Source: Rhizobium johnstonii 3841
GTDB taxonomy: Bacteria; Pseudomonadota; Alphaproteobacteria; Rhizobiales; Rhizobiaceae
Reading direction: 5' to 3'
Assembly (NCBI RefSeq): GCF_000009265.1
Contig: NC_008380.1
Coordinates: forward strand, 3,353,501 to 3,417,500
DNA length: 64,000 nt
Shown here: piece by piece, positions 1 to 7,990 of the stretch
How positions within the stretch are numbered: the stretch's first letter is position 1
Layout: each line of letters opens with the position of its first letter
Notes under the pieces: model-generated
What the model saw: only the letters and a program-made list of their open reading frames with translations
Told to the model about the DNA's origin: nothing
Database searches by the model: none
Translations under genes and position numbers: made by a program

Positions 1-619
1 CCTCGATGACAGCGATGTCGAGATCTTCTGCAAGTGCCAGGACCTTCTTGCGGCCGTCGAGATCGACGGTCTCGCCGGTCGGATTGGAGAAGTCGGTGGA
101 AAGATAGGCGAACTTTACCTTGCCGCCGGCAGCGGAAGCGGCCGCGCGGTAGGACTCGGGCGTCCGGTTGCCGTTCGGCGTCAGCTGGTCGTAGGCCGGT
201 TCATAGGCATTGAAGGCCTGCAGCGCGCCGAGATAGGTCGGCCATGTCACGAGCGCGGTGTCATCAGGCGATAGGAACAGCTTGCCGAGATAATCGAGGC
301 CCTGCTGCGAACCGGACACGATGAAAACGTTATCGAGTTCGCAGCGGATGTCGAGAGCTGCCATCTGCCCGACCAGCCATTCGCGCAGCGGCTTATAGCC
401 TTCGCTAACCGAATATTGCAGCGCCGAGTTGACGGCGGCGCCGTCGAAGATATCGGCATAGGCCTGCTTGAATTCCTGATCGGGAAAGAGCGCCGGATCC
501 GGAATGCCGCCTGCAAAGGAGATAATGTCGGGCCGGTCGAGAAGCTTCAAGAGCTCGCGGATCTCGGATGCGCGCATGCGCGACGAGCGCGACGCAAACA
601 TGGTGTCCCAGTTCAGCAT
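1..619 (-). CDS. PLP-dependent class I aminotransferase, partial (C-terminus outside window)
   Basis: The reverse strand encodes about 206 residues beginning MLNWDTMFASRSSRM and running off the window edge, so roughly half of a 400-residue fold-type I aminotransferase is visible. The segments FAGGIPDPALFP (substrate/PLP entrance), SGSQQGLD and DFSNPTGE (the PLP-binding NPTG) are typical of the MocR/LysN-like (2-aminoadipate, aromatic or branched-chain) subgroup. The start is set by GAGGAA a few bases upstream. The gene is divergent from ilvE across about 200 bases that contain a palindrome, which suggests an amino-acid-related role. Substrate cannot be assigned, and the catalytic lysine lies outside the window. 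Confidence 0.85.
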   Translation of the reverse strand, partial: MLNWDTMFASRSSRMRASEIRELLKLLDRPDIISFAGGIPDPALFPDQEFKQAYADIFDGAAVNSALQYSVSEGYKPLREWLVGQMAALDIRCELDNVFIVSGSQQGLDYLGKLFLSPDDTALVTWPTYLGALQAFNAYEPAYDQLTPNGNRTPESYRAAASAAGGKVKFAYLSTDFSNPTGETVDLDGRKKVLALAEDLDIAVIE

Positions 620-691
620 GGGGTTTCCTCGTATTTTTCTATTCCCCCAGCAGACCATGCCGGAGAATTTATGTCAACAATACTGACCTAT

Positions 692-714
692 TTTCTTGTC
701 CCTGTGACAAGAAA
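692..714. promoter_or_regulatory. 9-bp inverted repeat between aminotransferase and ilvE
   Basis: TTTCTTGTC, a 5-base spacer (CCTGT), then GACAAGAAA form a perfect 9+9 inverted repeat in the spacer between the divergent aminotransferase and ilvE. The size and dyad symmetry fit a dimeric regulator binding site. No regulator gene is visible on the ilvE side, so the cognate protein is unknown. Confidence 0.5.
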
Positions 715-825
715 GCGGTTATTCCTCTGATCGATGCCGAAACCGGCTGATTCAGGTCTTTCCAAGACCAGCCCGGCGGCAGTAGTGTCGCCGCCACTAT
801 TCAATGTACTATCAAGGTGCCAGCA

Positions 826-1926
826 ATGACCGCGACGACGACCTCTCCTGAAATCAAAATCGAATTACACAAGTCTCCCGTCTCCGACGCCGACCGCATC
901 CAGGCACTGGAGACACCCGGCTTCGGTAAGGTCTTCACGGATCATATGGTCCTGGCACGATGGACTGCCGACAAGGGCTGGCACGATGCGAAGGTTACGC
1001 CAAGGCGTCCTCTGGAGCTCGATCCTGCAAGCGCCGTGCTGCACTATGCTCAGGAAATTTTCGAAGGCATGAAAGCCTACAAGGCAGACGATGGCCGGAT
1101 TCTGCTCTTTCGGCCCGAAGAGAACGCCCGCCGCTTCGCGCAGTCGGCGACCCGCATGGCTATGCCTCCTGTGCCCGAAGAACTCTTCCTGAAGGCGGTC
1201 GAAGAACTGGTCCGCGTTGACAAGGCCTGGATTCCATCCGGCGACGCCAGTCTCTACCTTCGCCCCTTCATGTTCGCCAACGAGGCGTTTCTCGGCGTTC
1301 GTCCGGCTCAGGAGTATGTCTTCTGCATCATCGCCTCTCCGGTCGGCGCCTACTTCAAAGGCGGAGCAAAGGCGGTCTCCCTATGGGTCGAGACCGAATA
1401 CACCCGTGCTGCCGCCGGCGGCACCGGAGCGGCAAAATGCGGCGGAAACTACGCAGCCAGCCTCGTGGCGCAAGCCGAGGCGGCGAAGAAGGATTGCGAT
1501 CAGGTCGTCTTCCTGGACGCAGCAGAGCATCGCTGGGTCGAGGAGCTCGGCGGCATGAACGTCTTCTTCGTCATGAATGACGGATCGGTGGTGACCCCGC
1601 CTCTTGGCGGCACGATCCTGCCGGGTATCACCCGGGCCTCGGTGATCGTGCTCGCTGGAGAAAAGGGCTTGCGCGTCGAGCAGCGTCCCTACTCCTTCGC
1701 GGAATGGCAGCAGGACGCAACCAGCGGCAAGCTGGTCGAAGCCTTCGCTTGCGGCACTGCCGCGGTTCTGGCGGGCATCGGCCTGGTTCGGCATGCCGGC
1801 GGCGAGTTTCTGGTCGGAGACGGACAGACCGGCAAGTTGACCAGCGAACTGCGCCAGCAGCTCGTCAGTCTGCAGAAAGGCGTAACCAACGATGAGCGCG
1901 GCTGGACGCGCCTTATCCCGGCCTGA
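826..1926 (+). CDS. ilvE: Branched-chain-amino-acid aminotransferase (class IV, BCAT type II)
   Basis: This is a 366-residue fold-type IV PLP aminotransferase, the last step of Ile, Leu and Val synthesis and the first of their breakdown. The segment AAKCGGNYAAS holds the Schiff-base lysine (K204), and YFKGGAKAV and GTAAVLAGIG match the long eukaryote-like BCAT form. The in-frame GTG at 817 is less likely than ATG 826, because AAGG at 814-817 is placed as the ribosome site for the ATG. The divergent aminotransferase shares the promoter region, and ilvC lies 1.6 kb downstream on the other strand. The frame stays open after the stop into a VapC remnant. Confidence 0.93.
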   Translation: MTATTTSPEIKIELHKSPVSDADRIQALETPGFGKVFTDHMVLARWTADKGWHDAKVTPRRPLELDPASAVLHYAQEIFEGMKAYKADDGRILLFRPEENARRFAQSATRMAMPPVPEELFLKAVEELVRVDKAWIPSGDASLYLRPFMFANEAFLGVRPAQEYVFCIIASPVGAYFKGGAKAVSLWVETEYTRAAAGGTGAAKCGGNYAASLVAQAEAAKKDCDQVVFLDAAEHRWVEELGGMNVFFVMNDGSVVTPPLGGTILPGITRASVIVLAGEKGLRVEQRPYSFAEWQQDATSGKLVEAFACGTAAVLAGIGLVRHAGGEFLVGDGQTGKLTSELRQQLVSLQKGVTNDERGWTRLIPA

Positions 1927-2007
1927 ACTCCGGACGCGTCGCGCCAACGGCGGCGTCAACACCGACATGGTGCGCGCCGCTCTCCGCCTCGCCCGCAACG
2001 CCGCCGG

Positions 2008-2166
2008 CTGGTGATCTATTACGCCCTCGTCGCGGCAACTCACAAACTCGCCACCGCCGATGCGATCATTTATGCGACCGCGGAGCGCCACGATGCCGAC
2101 ATCCTGACCTGCGATGCCCATTTTAAGGATCTCGAACGCGTGATCCATATCGATAAAAAAGACTGA
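2008..2166 (+). pseudogene. VapC-like PIN-domain toxin remnant (C-terminal part only)
   Basis: About 52 codons ending at 2166 encode the C-terminal third of a PIN-domain ribonuclease: LATADAIIYATA followed by DADILTCDAHFKDL carries the late acidic cluster of the PIN active site. No N-terminal portion with the first catalytic Asp is present. The open frame extends back to the ilvE stop but contains only Arg-rich nonsense, and there is no good start codon. It is read as a decayed VapC toxin next to an intact parDE pair. Confidence 0.65.
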
Positions 2167-2284
2167 TCCGCATGTGACCCAAGCCCTCGACGGCGCGGCA
2201 CAACGCTTCTATCACAAACTGGGAAATGATAATCTGGCATCTGGAATGGCTGAAAACCGGCATGTGCAGGCGGCACCGAATCCA

Positions 2285-2536
2285 ATGGCGAAAATGACGA
2301 TCTCGCTTCCGGATAATCTGGCGGACTACGTCGAAAACCGTGTCGCAAGCGGCAGATACAGCAGTGCCAGCGCATTCCTGGCGGAGCTTATTCTGAAGGA
2401 TCAGCTCCATCATAAGCTTGACGACGAAGAACTGCGCAACATTCTGAGACAGGCTGAGGAAAGCGGCCCGAGCGAGCGACGCATTCCCGACATCCTGTCG
2501 GAAACGAAGGCAAAGCTGCGTGACAACCACCTATAG
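2285..2536 (+). CDS. parD: ParD-family ribbon-helix-helix antitoxin
   Basis: This 83-residue protein begins MAKMTISLPDNLADYVE, the beta-strand of a ribbon-helix-helix DNA-binding domain, followed by SGRYSSASAFLAELI and a charged C-terminal tail that would wrap the toxin. The open frame continues upstream to 2174, but those residues do not resemble ParD, so ATG 2285 is chosen; ATG 2294 is an alternative. The stop overlaps the toxin start by 17 bases, which indicates translational coupling. It probably represses its own operon as a toxin-antitoxin complex. Confidence 0.85.
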   Translation: MAKMTISLPDNLADYVENRVASGRYSSASAFLAELILKDQLHHKLDDEELRNILRQAEESGPSERRIPDILSETKAKLRDNHL

Positions 2537-2855
2537 GCTGACCCGAACCGCGTACTCCGTGCTATCAGGCATCGACGAATATGCTTGCCTCAATTTCGGC
2601 GAGGCGCAGGCAGACGCCTATCTTCTCGACTGGGACAGGATTTTCGTGCTTCTTTCGCATGCTCCCTCCATGGGAGAAGAGTGCGACGAACTCGGCGCTG
2701 GCCTTCGCCGCCTCCTCCACATGCGCCACGTCGCCTTCTACAGGGTGACATCGGAAGGGATTGTCGTCATTGACATCATCGACGCCGACCGGCTTCCTGA
2801 AAGACATCTTCAATCCAATCGACGCCCGCGATCGGCCGAACAACATGCCTCTTGA
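2520..2855 (+). CDS. parE: ParE/RelE-superfamily toxin
   Basis: This 111-residue protein starts with GTG inside the parD 3' end. The N-terminal YRLTRTAYSVLSGID and the C-terminal strand pair HVAFYRVTSEGIVVIDII followed by PERHL match the ParE fold; ParE family members inhibit DNA gyrase, RelE relatives cut mRNA. A basic tail of about 15 residues after PERHL is longer than usual. The stop lies within the start region of the methyltransferase. Gene order antitoxin then toxin is canonical. Confidence 0.82.
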   Translation: MTTTYRLTRTAYSVLSGIDEYACLNFGEAQADAYLLDWDRIFVLLSHAPSMGEECDELGAGLRRLLHMRHVAFYRVTSEGIVVIDIIDADRLPERHLQSNRRPRSAEQHAS

Positions 2856-3432
2856 CTGCACCTCCGCCTTCTATGAGGAGAATGCCGAGACATACGCCAA
2901 GCGGGCGCGCAGCCTGCCGAAGCAGCAGCTTGATGCCTTCCTCGCCGGGCTTGCACCGGGTGCGGCAATCCTCGAACTCGGCTGCGGCGGCGGGCAGGAC
3001 AGCGCCTACATGCTGGCGCAGGGTTTCGACGTGACGCCGACGGATGGCTCGACCGAGCTTGCAAGACAAGCGGAAGCGCTGATCGGCAGGCCGGTCAGGG
3101 TCATGCTGTTCCAGGAGCTCGACGCCGACAGCGCCTTCGACGGCGTCTGGGCGCATGCAAGCCTTCTCCACGTCCCACGGCCGGAATTACCTGATGTTTT
3201 CACCCGCATCCGTCGCGCGCTGAGGACCGGCGGCATCATTCACGCGAGCTTCAAGGCCGGGGACGCGGAAGGCCATGACGGCTTCGGGCGCTATTACAAC
3301 TATCCGTCCGCCGAATGGCTGTCGGAGCTTTTGACGAAAGGCGGCTGGCGGAGCATCTCCATCAGCGAAAGCGACGGCGGCGGCTATGACGGCAAGCCAA
3401 CCCGCTGGCTGACCGTCGACGCAGAACGGTGA
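2845..3432 (+). CDS. Class I SAM-dependent methyltransferase
   Basis: This is a 195-residue Rossmann-fold methyltransferase. Motif I is ILELGCGGGQDS (residues 42-53), the acidic end of beta-2 is in DVTPTDGS, and FDGVWAHASLLHV supplies motif IV. The start ATG 2845 overlaps the parE stop by 11 bases; a longer frame from 2761 encodes parE-overlapping sequence without domain value. Substrate is unknown; the family includes small-molecule and tellurite-type methyltransferases. Position directly behind parDE suggests co-transcription, but no functional link is evident. Confidence 0.82.
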   Translation: MPLDCTSAFYEENAETYAKRARSLPKQQLDAFLAGLAPGAAILELGCGGGQDSAYMLAQGFDVTPTDGSTELARQAEALIGRPVRVMLFQELDADSAFDGVWAHASLLHVPRPELPDVFTRIRRALRTGGIIHASFKAGDAEGHDGFGRYYNYPSAEWLSELLTKGGWRSISISESDGGGYDGKPTRWLTVDAER

Positions 3433-3457
3433 AGGCCGGAGCTTTCGCCCCGGCCTT
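3432..3457. terminator. Hairpin between methyltransferase and ilvC
   Basis: AAGGCCGG, a 10-base loop and CCGGCCTT form a perfect 8-bp stem in the 49-base gap between the convergent methyltransferase and ilvC. It could serve both strands. T-runs are short. Confidence 0.6.
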
Positions 3458-3481
3458 AAACTGCAACAGCACAAAAATCGC

Positions 3482-4501
3482 TTAGTTAACCGACTTGTCG
3501 ACCAGCTTGTTCTTGCCGATCCAGGGCATCATGCCGCGCAGCTTGGCGCCGACTTCTTCGATCGGGTGGCTGTCGTTCAGGCGGCGGATGCCCTTGAAGC
3601 GCGAGCCGCCGGCACGGTATTCCTGCATCCAATCGGACGTGAACTTGCCGGTCTGGATGTCCTTGAGGACGCGCTTCATCTCGGCCTTCGTCTCGGCAGT
3701 GATGATGCGCGGACCGGAGACATATTCGCCCCACTCGGCCGTGTTGGAGATCGAGTAGTTCATGTTGGCGATGCCGCCTTCATAAATCAGGTCGACGATG
3801 AGCTTCACTTCGTGCAGGCATTCGAAATAGGCCATCTCAGGCGCGTAACCGGCTTCGGTGAGCGTTTCGAAACCGGCGCGGATGAGCTCGACGAGACCGC
3901 CGCAGAGAACGACCTGTTCGCCGAAGAGGTCGGTTTCGCACTCTTCGCGGAAGTTGGTTTCGATGATGCCCGAACGGCCGCCGCCGACGCCGCAGGCGTA
4001 GGAGAGAGCGAGTTCAAGCGCATTGCCGGAAGCGTTCTGGTGAACGGCAACGAGGCAGGGAACGCCGCCGCCCTTCTGGTATTCGCCGCGAACCGTGTGG
4101 CCCGGGCCCTTCGGTGCGATCATGACGACGTCGACCGAAGCCTTCGGCTCGATGAGGCCGAAGTGAACGTTGAGGCCGTGAGCGAAGGCGATGGCTGCGC
4201 CATCACGGATGTTGCCGGCGATGTCGGCCTTGTAGATGTCGGCCTGCAGTTCGTCCGGGGTCGCCATCATCATCAGGTCCGCCCAGGCGGCAGCTTCGGC
4301 AACCGTCATGACCTTGAAGCCATCGGCTTCGGCCTTCTTGACGGTCGGCGAACCGGCCTTGAGTGCGATGACGACGTTCTGGGCGCCGCTGTCCTTGAGG
4401 TTCAGTGCATGGGCACGGCCCTGCGAACCATAGCCGATGACGGCGACCTTCTTGGCCTTGATGAGGTTGAGATCGGCATCACGATCGTAATAGACGCGCA
4501 T
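3482..4501 (-). CDS. ilvC: Ketol-acid reductoisomerase (class I, NADP-dependent)
   Basis: This 339-residue protein has the standard class I length. It converts acetolactate and acetohydroxybutyrate to dihydroxy acids in Val/Leu/Ile synthesis, using NADPH and two Mg ions. The Rossmann motif VIGYGSQGRAHALNL (about residues 17-31), MMMATPDELQ, APKGPGHTVR and the metal-binding helices with ECETDLFGEQ and CLHEVKLIVDLIYEGG are all present. The start at 4501 (MRVYYDRDADL) follows GGAAGGAA; a longer frame upstream overlaps the TetR gene and lacks homology-like features. ilvB and ilvH lie 34 kb away, so the pathway genes are dispersed. Confidence 0.97.
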   Translation of the reverse strand: MRVYYDRDADLNLIKAKKVAVIGYGSQGRAHALNLKDSGAQNVVIALKAGSPTVKKAEADGFKVMTVAEAAAWADLMMMATPDELQADIYKADIAGNIRDGAAIAFAHGLNVHFGLIEPKASVDVVMIAPKGPGHTVRGEYQKGGGVPCLVAVHQNASGNALELALSYACGVGGGRSGIIETNFREECETDLFGEQVVLCGGLVELIRAGFETLTEAGYAPEMAYFECLHEVKLIVDLIYEGGIANMNYSISNTAEWGEYVSGPRIITAETKAEMKRVLKDIQTGKFTSDWMQEYRAGGSRFKGIRRLNDSHPIEEVGAKLRGMMPWIGKNKLVDKSVN

Positions 4502-4550
4502 TTGAAGTTCCTTCCCTTTGCTTGTCTTGTTGACTGTCATTAAAGCGGAA

Positions 4551-5216
4551 TCAGCCGAGAACCGGCATCTCCGCCAGAACCTTGTCCGTGCCATAAAGCC
4601 TGAGGAAGGCGGTGACCGCCCTCTCCGCCTGGCGTGCGGTATCCTTGAGGCCTGGTTCGCCGAGCAGCATGCGCACATGCAGGTCGGACACAACAAGGCC
4701 GTAAAGCGTGTGATAAGCCTCGTCGGCATCGACAAAACGCAGGAGCCCTGCTCTTTTCCCGGCATCGATCAGCGCCATGGCGCGCCGGTCGATCTGACGG
4801 CGGCCGCGCTCGAGCAGCAACTTGCCGAGTTTCGAGCCGTCGCGGTTCGACTGGCCGATCGCCAGCCGGTTGAGCGCCAGCGAGACGTCGCCGGCGAGCA
4901 CCTCCAGCAAGTCACGCGCAAAAATGACGACATGGTCGTGCAGGCTCGCCGCCGTCAGCCGCTCGCCGTTGCGCTCGAAGGTGCGCACCTTGCTGGCCTG
5001 ATAGGCGATCATCGCCGATAGCAGCCCGTCGCGATCGCCGAACCACTTGTAGAGGCTTTCCTTCGAGCAATTGGCGGCGCGCGCTACACCCGAGGTCGTC
5101 AGCGCTTTCTCGCCGCCATCGACGAGCAACTGCAGCGCCTGCTCCAGAACGGCGTTCTGGCGCGGCGAAAATTCGCTCGGCTCTGCGGTATCGACGGACA
5201 CGGTCATGGCTCCCAT
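4551..5216 (-). CDS. TetR-family transcriptional regulator
   Basis: This is a 221-residue one-component repressor. The N-terminal helix-turn-helix is seen in LTTSGVARAANCSKESLYKWFGDRDGL-type spacing (residues about 40-66, with SKESLYKWF as recognition helix); the remainder is an alpha-helical ligand domain. Two starts are possible, ATG 5216 and ATG 5207. A perfect 16-bp palindrome lies immediately upstream, so autorepression is likely. It is transcribed toward ilvC with a 49-base gap, so it may form an operon with ilvC; whether it senses a branched-chain metabolite is unknown. Confidence 0.88.
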   Translation of the reverse strand: MGAMTVSVDTAEPSEFSPRQNAVLEQALQLLVDGGEKALTTSGVARAANCSKESLYKWFGDRDGLLSAMIAYQASKVRTFERNGERLTAASLHDHVVIFARDLLEVLAGDVSLALNRLAIGQSNRDGSKLGKLLLERGRRQIDRRAMALIDAGKRAGLLRFVDADEAYHTLYGLVVSDLHVRMLLGEPGLKDTARQAERAVTAFLRLYGTDKVLAEMPVLG

Positions 5217-5219
5217 ATA

Positions 5220-5235
5220 CGTACCGTACGGTACG
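5220..5235. promoter_or_regulatory. Perfect 16-bp palindrome, probable TetR operator
   Basis: CGTACCGTACGGTACG is fully self-complementary and starts four bases upstream of the first TetR start codon. The TACCGTACGGTA core resembles operators of several TetR proteins. Binding here would block initiation of the tetR-like gene. Confidence 0.7.
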
Positions 5236-5390
5236 GTTCGTGAGGTTTATGCGATAAACCGATCAGGTCGTCAAGAAGCCTGGATAGATTTTTTTAATAC
5301 GTGAAACCGCGATGAAACACCAGAATTGGATAGGCGCGAATCCTCGGCGATCGCGTAATGTCGCGCTACACCATTTGCCCGGGGGCTCCG

Positions 5391-5837
5391 ATGTCACGCC
5401 TGTCAGCAGCTCTTCTCCTGCTCGGAGCAATCCTCCTTGGCGGCTCAAGCGCTCTCGCGCAGTCCGACAGCGACGTCTATAACCGCATCGAAGAGCTACA
5501 CGGCGACGCCGCGGGCTTCGACCTACCACTGCGCCAGCTTGTCAAGGCGATGCGCTCGGGCGAAGCCGAGACCATCGCCGGCCTTGCCGAATACCCGCTG
5601 ACGGTCAAGGCCAATGGTGAGACCTACGACTTCGAGAACGCCGAGGATTTCATCGACAATTTCGATGATCTCGTCACGCCGGAGACGCGCCGCGCCGTCG
5701 GACGCCAGCAATACGAGGATCTCTTCGTCAACAGCGACGGCGTCATGCTGGCCGGCGGCGCCGTCTGGATGGGCGCGATCTGCGAGGACAACGCCTGCGA
5801 GGCGAGCCATTGGGCGATCATCGCGATCAACAACTGA
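5391..5837 (+). CDS. Exported protein of unknown function
   Basis: This 148-residue protein begins MSRLSAALLLLGAILL and has a clear signal peptide with probable cleavage after SSALAQ, so the mature protein is periplasmic. The rest is acidic, with DVYNRIEELHGD near the start and two cysteines late (ICEDNACEASHW) that may form a disulfide. The start is ATG 5391, behind GGGGG at 5381-5385; an upstream in-frame ATG at 5358 would spoil the signal peptide. It is followed after 21 bases by another small exported protein, so the pair is probably one operon. Family not recognised. Confidence 0.75.
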   Translation: MSRLSAALLLLGAILLGGSSALAQSDSDVYNRIEELHGDAAGFDLPLRQLVKAMRSGEAETIAGLAEYPLTVKANGETYDFENAEDFIDNFDDLVTPETRRAVGRQQYEDLFVNSDGVMLAGGAVWMGAICEDNACEASHWAIIAINN

Positions 5838-5858
5838 TATTGTCGAGGGGAAAAGGCA

Positions 5859-6224
5859 ATGAGATACCGGATAGCCGCCGCGGTCATGATCGCAGCTCTT
5901 GTCGTCGCGGCCAATGCGCGGGCCGCCGAAACGCGCTGCGGCTGGATCGAGAATCCGACGCCGGCCAACTGGTGGCTGGAGGACGCGGAGAACACCTGGA
6001 CGATCATGACCCAGGGCGACGATGCCGGCGAGGTCGAAGGTATGGAGCTGATCTCCGACATCTCCGAACATGATTATGTCAGAACCAACGGCAATTACGG
6101 TTATGCCTGCGCCTGCATGAGTGTGGAAACGGATGGCAAGAACCGCATCACCCGCATCCTCTCCTTCCGTCAGCTAAAGCTCGCCAAATGCCGTGCCGAC
6201 AAGGCGCTGAAATTCCCCGGCTGA
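5859..6224 (+). CDS. Small exported protein, DUF4087-like
   Basis: This 121-residue protein has a signal peptide (MRYRIAAAVMIAALVVAANARAA) and a mature part with TRCGWIENPTPANWWLED and YGYACACMSV, a pattern I associate with DUF4087 proteins. Four or more cysteines suggest disulfides in the periplasm. A strong ribosome site (AGGGGAAAAGG) precedes the ATG. It probably shares a transcript with the preceding exported protein. Function is unknown. Confidence 0.75.
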   Translation: MRYRIAAAVMIAALVVAANARAAETRCGWIENPTPANWWLEDAENTWTIMTQGDDAGEVEGMELISDISEHDYVRTNGNYGYACACMSVETDGKNRITRILSFRQLKLAKCRADKALKFPG

Positions 6225-6307
6225 CCAACCCATCGCCCGAATACCGGATGGCGGCCGCGATCACGATCCACTCGTCCAGAGGCAGCTGATCCGCGAAGAG
6301 CCGGAGC

Positions 6308-7990
6308 CTATGACGCCGTAGCGCAACCAGCGGGGATCGAGAGAGGCTCTGCCGGCATCGCCTTGTCGATCGCGTAAAGCTTGGCGAAACCAGCATCCTC
6401 GACCAGCGTCAGGCCCGCCGGCATCAAGGTGCCGACATAACGGTCGGGGATATCGGCATTGGCGACGAAGACGAAATCGAAACGCCTGCGCCAATCCAAC
6501 AGATAAGGCGTAAAGTTCCTATATTCCTGCATCATTGCCGGGCATGAAAGCACGCCGATCGACAGCAGATTGCCCTCGGGAACCGCGATCTCAGACCATG
6601 GCGGCAGAACCGATAGCGGCTGCTTGCCTTTTGCCGTGAAGAGCGTCGGCACGAAAGCATGCGACAAGGGCACGGCGAGCGTCGGCAGGTGCCGGAAAGT
6701 ATCCAACCCCCAGGCAAAATGCCGGTTGGAGTGGGCAAGACCGCTCACTGTCTCGGGTTCATGTCCCAGAGGCAGCACGGCTGCACCGGCCGGCACCTTT
6801 TTAAGCACGGTCTCGACGGCGGCAACATCCTTCTGTGCCAGCCACCAGTTCCAGCCGACCCAGCCGGTGCGACCGAAGACCGCGACATTGATGATGAGCG
6901 CCAGCAACAGCGCTTGCCGGCGCGTGAGATTGGCGAAGGGGCACACCATCGCCATGGCGACGAGCGCCGTCATGATCGGAAAGCGCCAACTGATCCATCC
7001 GGTGCCGAGCATGTGGCGAGGCGAAACACAGGAGAGCAACAGCAGGCCGCAGGCGGCGACGCCAAGCCCAGCATGCAGGCGAATATCGCCCGCGCGGACG
7101 GCACGCGTGCAGATGAGGATCAGCGGCAGCACCAGCACGACATCCACCACCGGGACATAAGTCGTGATGGCGGAGAGCAGATTAAGGACGATCAGGATGA
7201 TACCTTCGTTCCAGGCAAGGCCGAGGCCGTTGCCGCCGGCGTTGGGCAAAGCCGCCGTATGGAGATAGAGCGCGAGCGGCGGCAGGACGCAGGCGCCGAG
7301 CGCCAGCGCCAACCGGCCGGCGAGCCTCATCAGACCCGCCTTCGATCGCACGATATCGATGCGCCAGGAAAATTCGAGACCGCAGACGATCGCCATATAG
7401 AAGCCAAGCGCGAAGAGATGCATCACCGTCAGCAACAGCGCGGCGGCGAGCCGCCAGGCAAAAACCACGGCGGGATTTCTGCGCTGCAGCCGCAGATCGA
7501 TGCAGGCGAAGAACAAGGCCATGCCGAGGCCGATCTGGAAGTTGATGAAGCCGCCGATCATGGTGGCGCACCAGCCGAGCGACAGCATAGCGGTCTGCCA
7601 GTGGTGCCGGCCGCCGAAAAGCGCGCGGTGCAGGCCGATTGCCCCGAGCGGCGGCAGCACGATCGCCAGGAAAAGCAAGGCCCCTGCAAGCCTGTCTGCG
7701 CCGACAAGCGGCCCCATCCAGGTGGCCAGAACGTCGATCCCGACATTGGTGAAGGTGCGGTTCCAATCGACCGCATAGATCTCAGGAAACGGCGGCTCGC
7801 CGATCCCGCCCGAAAGGAGCCAGATACGGGCGTAGTGATTGGCGTAATCGAGAACCGGCGGAAAGGGAAACAGGAGAACCAAAGCCGCGGCAAGTCCGAC
7901 GAATGCGACGATCGCAACGGTGGAGTCCTGTCTGGCGATCAATTCCCCGGGCCCGGCTGCGGCCACAGCAGGCGCGGCAATCCGGTCCAT
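6308..7990 (-). CDS. Polytopic membrane protein, probable GT-C-like partner of the GT2 enzyme
   Basis: This 560-residue protein has about ten or more hydrophobic segments (e.g. VAIVAFVGLAAALVLLFPF at residues 26-44) and a soluble C-terminal region of about 150 residues. An early loop, FPPVLDYANHYAR, carries an Asp after the first membrane helix, as in GT-C transferases that use polyprenyl-phosphate sugars. Its start overlaps the stop of the GT2 gene in a TAATG, so the two are translationally coupled. By analogy with GtrB/GtrC pairs, it may transfer the lipid-linked sugar made by the GT2 protein. That role is inferred from context; no family is recognised. Confidence 0.7.
   Translation of the reverse strand: MDRIAAPAVAAAGPGELIARQDSTVAIVAFVGLAAALVLLFPFPPVLDYANHYARIWLLSGGIGEPPFPEIYAVDWNRTFTNVGIDVLATWMGPLVGADRLAGALLFLAIVLPPLGAIGLHRALFGGRHHWQTAMLSLGWCATMIGGFINFQIGLGMALFFACIDLRLQRRNPAVVFAWRLAAALLLTVMHLFALGFYMAIVCGLEFSWRIDIVRSKAGLMRLAGRLALALGACVLPPLALYLHTAALPNAGGNGLGLAWNEGIILIVLNLLSAITTYVPVVDVVLVLPLILICTRAVRAGDIRLHAGLGVAACGLLLLSCVSPRHMLGTGWISWRFPIMTALVAMAMVCPFANLTRRQALLLALIINVAVFGRTGWVGWNWWLAQKDVAAVETVLKKVPAGAAVLPLGHEPETVSGLAHSNRHFAWGLDTFRHLPTLAVPLSHAFVPTLFTAKGKQPLSVLPPWSEIAVPEGNLLSIGVLSCPAMMQEYRNFTPYLLDWRRRFDFVFVANADIPDRYVGTLMPAGLTLVEDAGFAKLYAIDKAMPAEPLSIPAGCATAS

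Noticed and set aside
2174..2284. Extended N-terminus of ParD
   Set aside because: The 37 extra residues do not resemble an RHH protein; the conserved strand starts at MAKMTISLP.
3566..4543. 325-residue plus-strand ORF
   Set aside because: Antisense to ilvC with no independent features.
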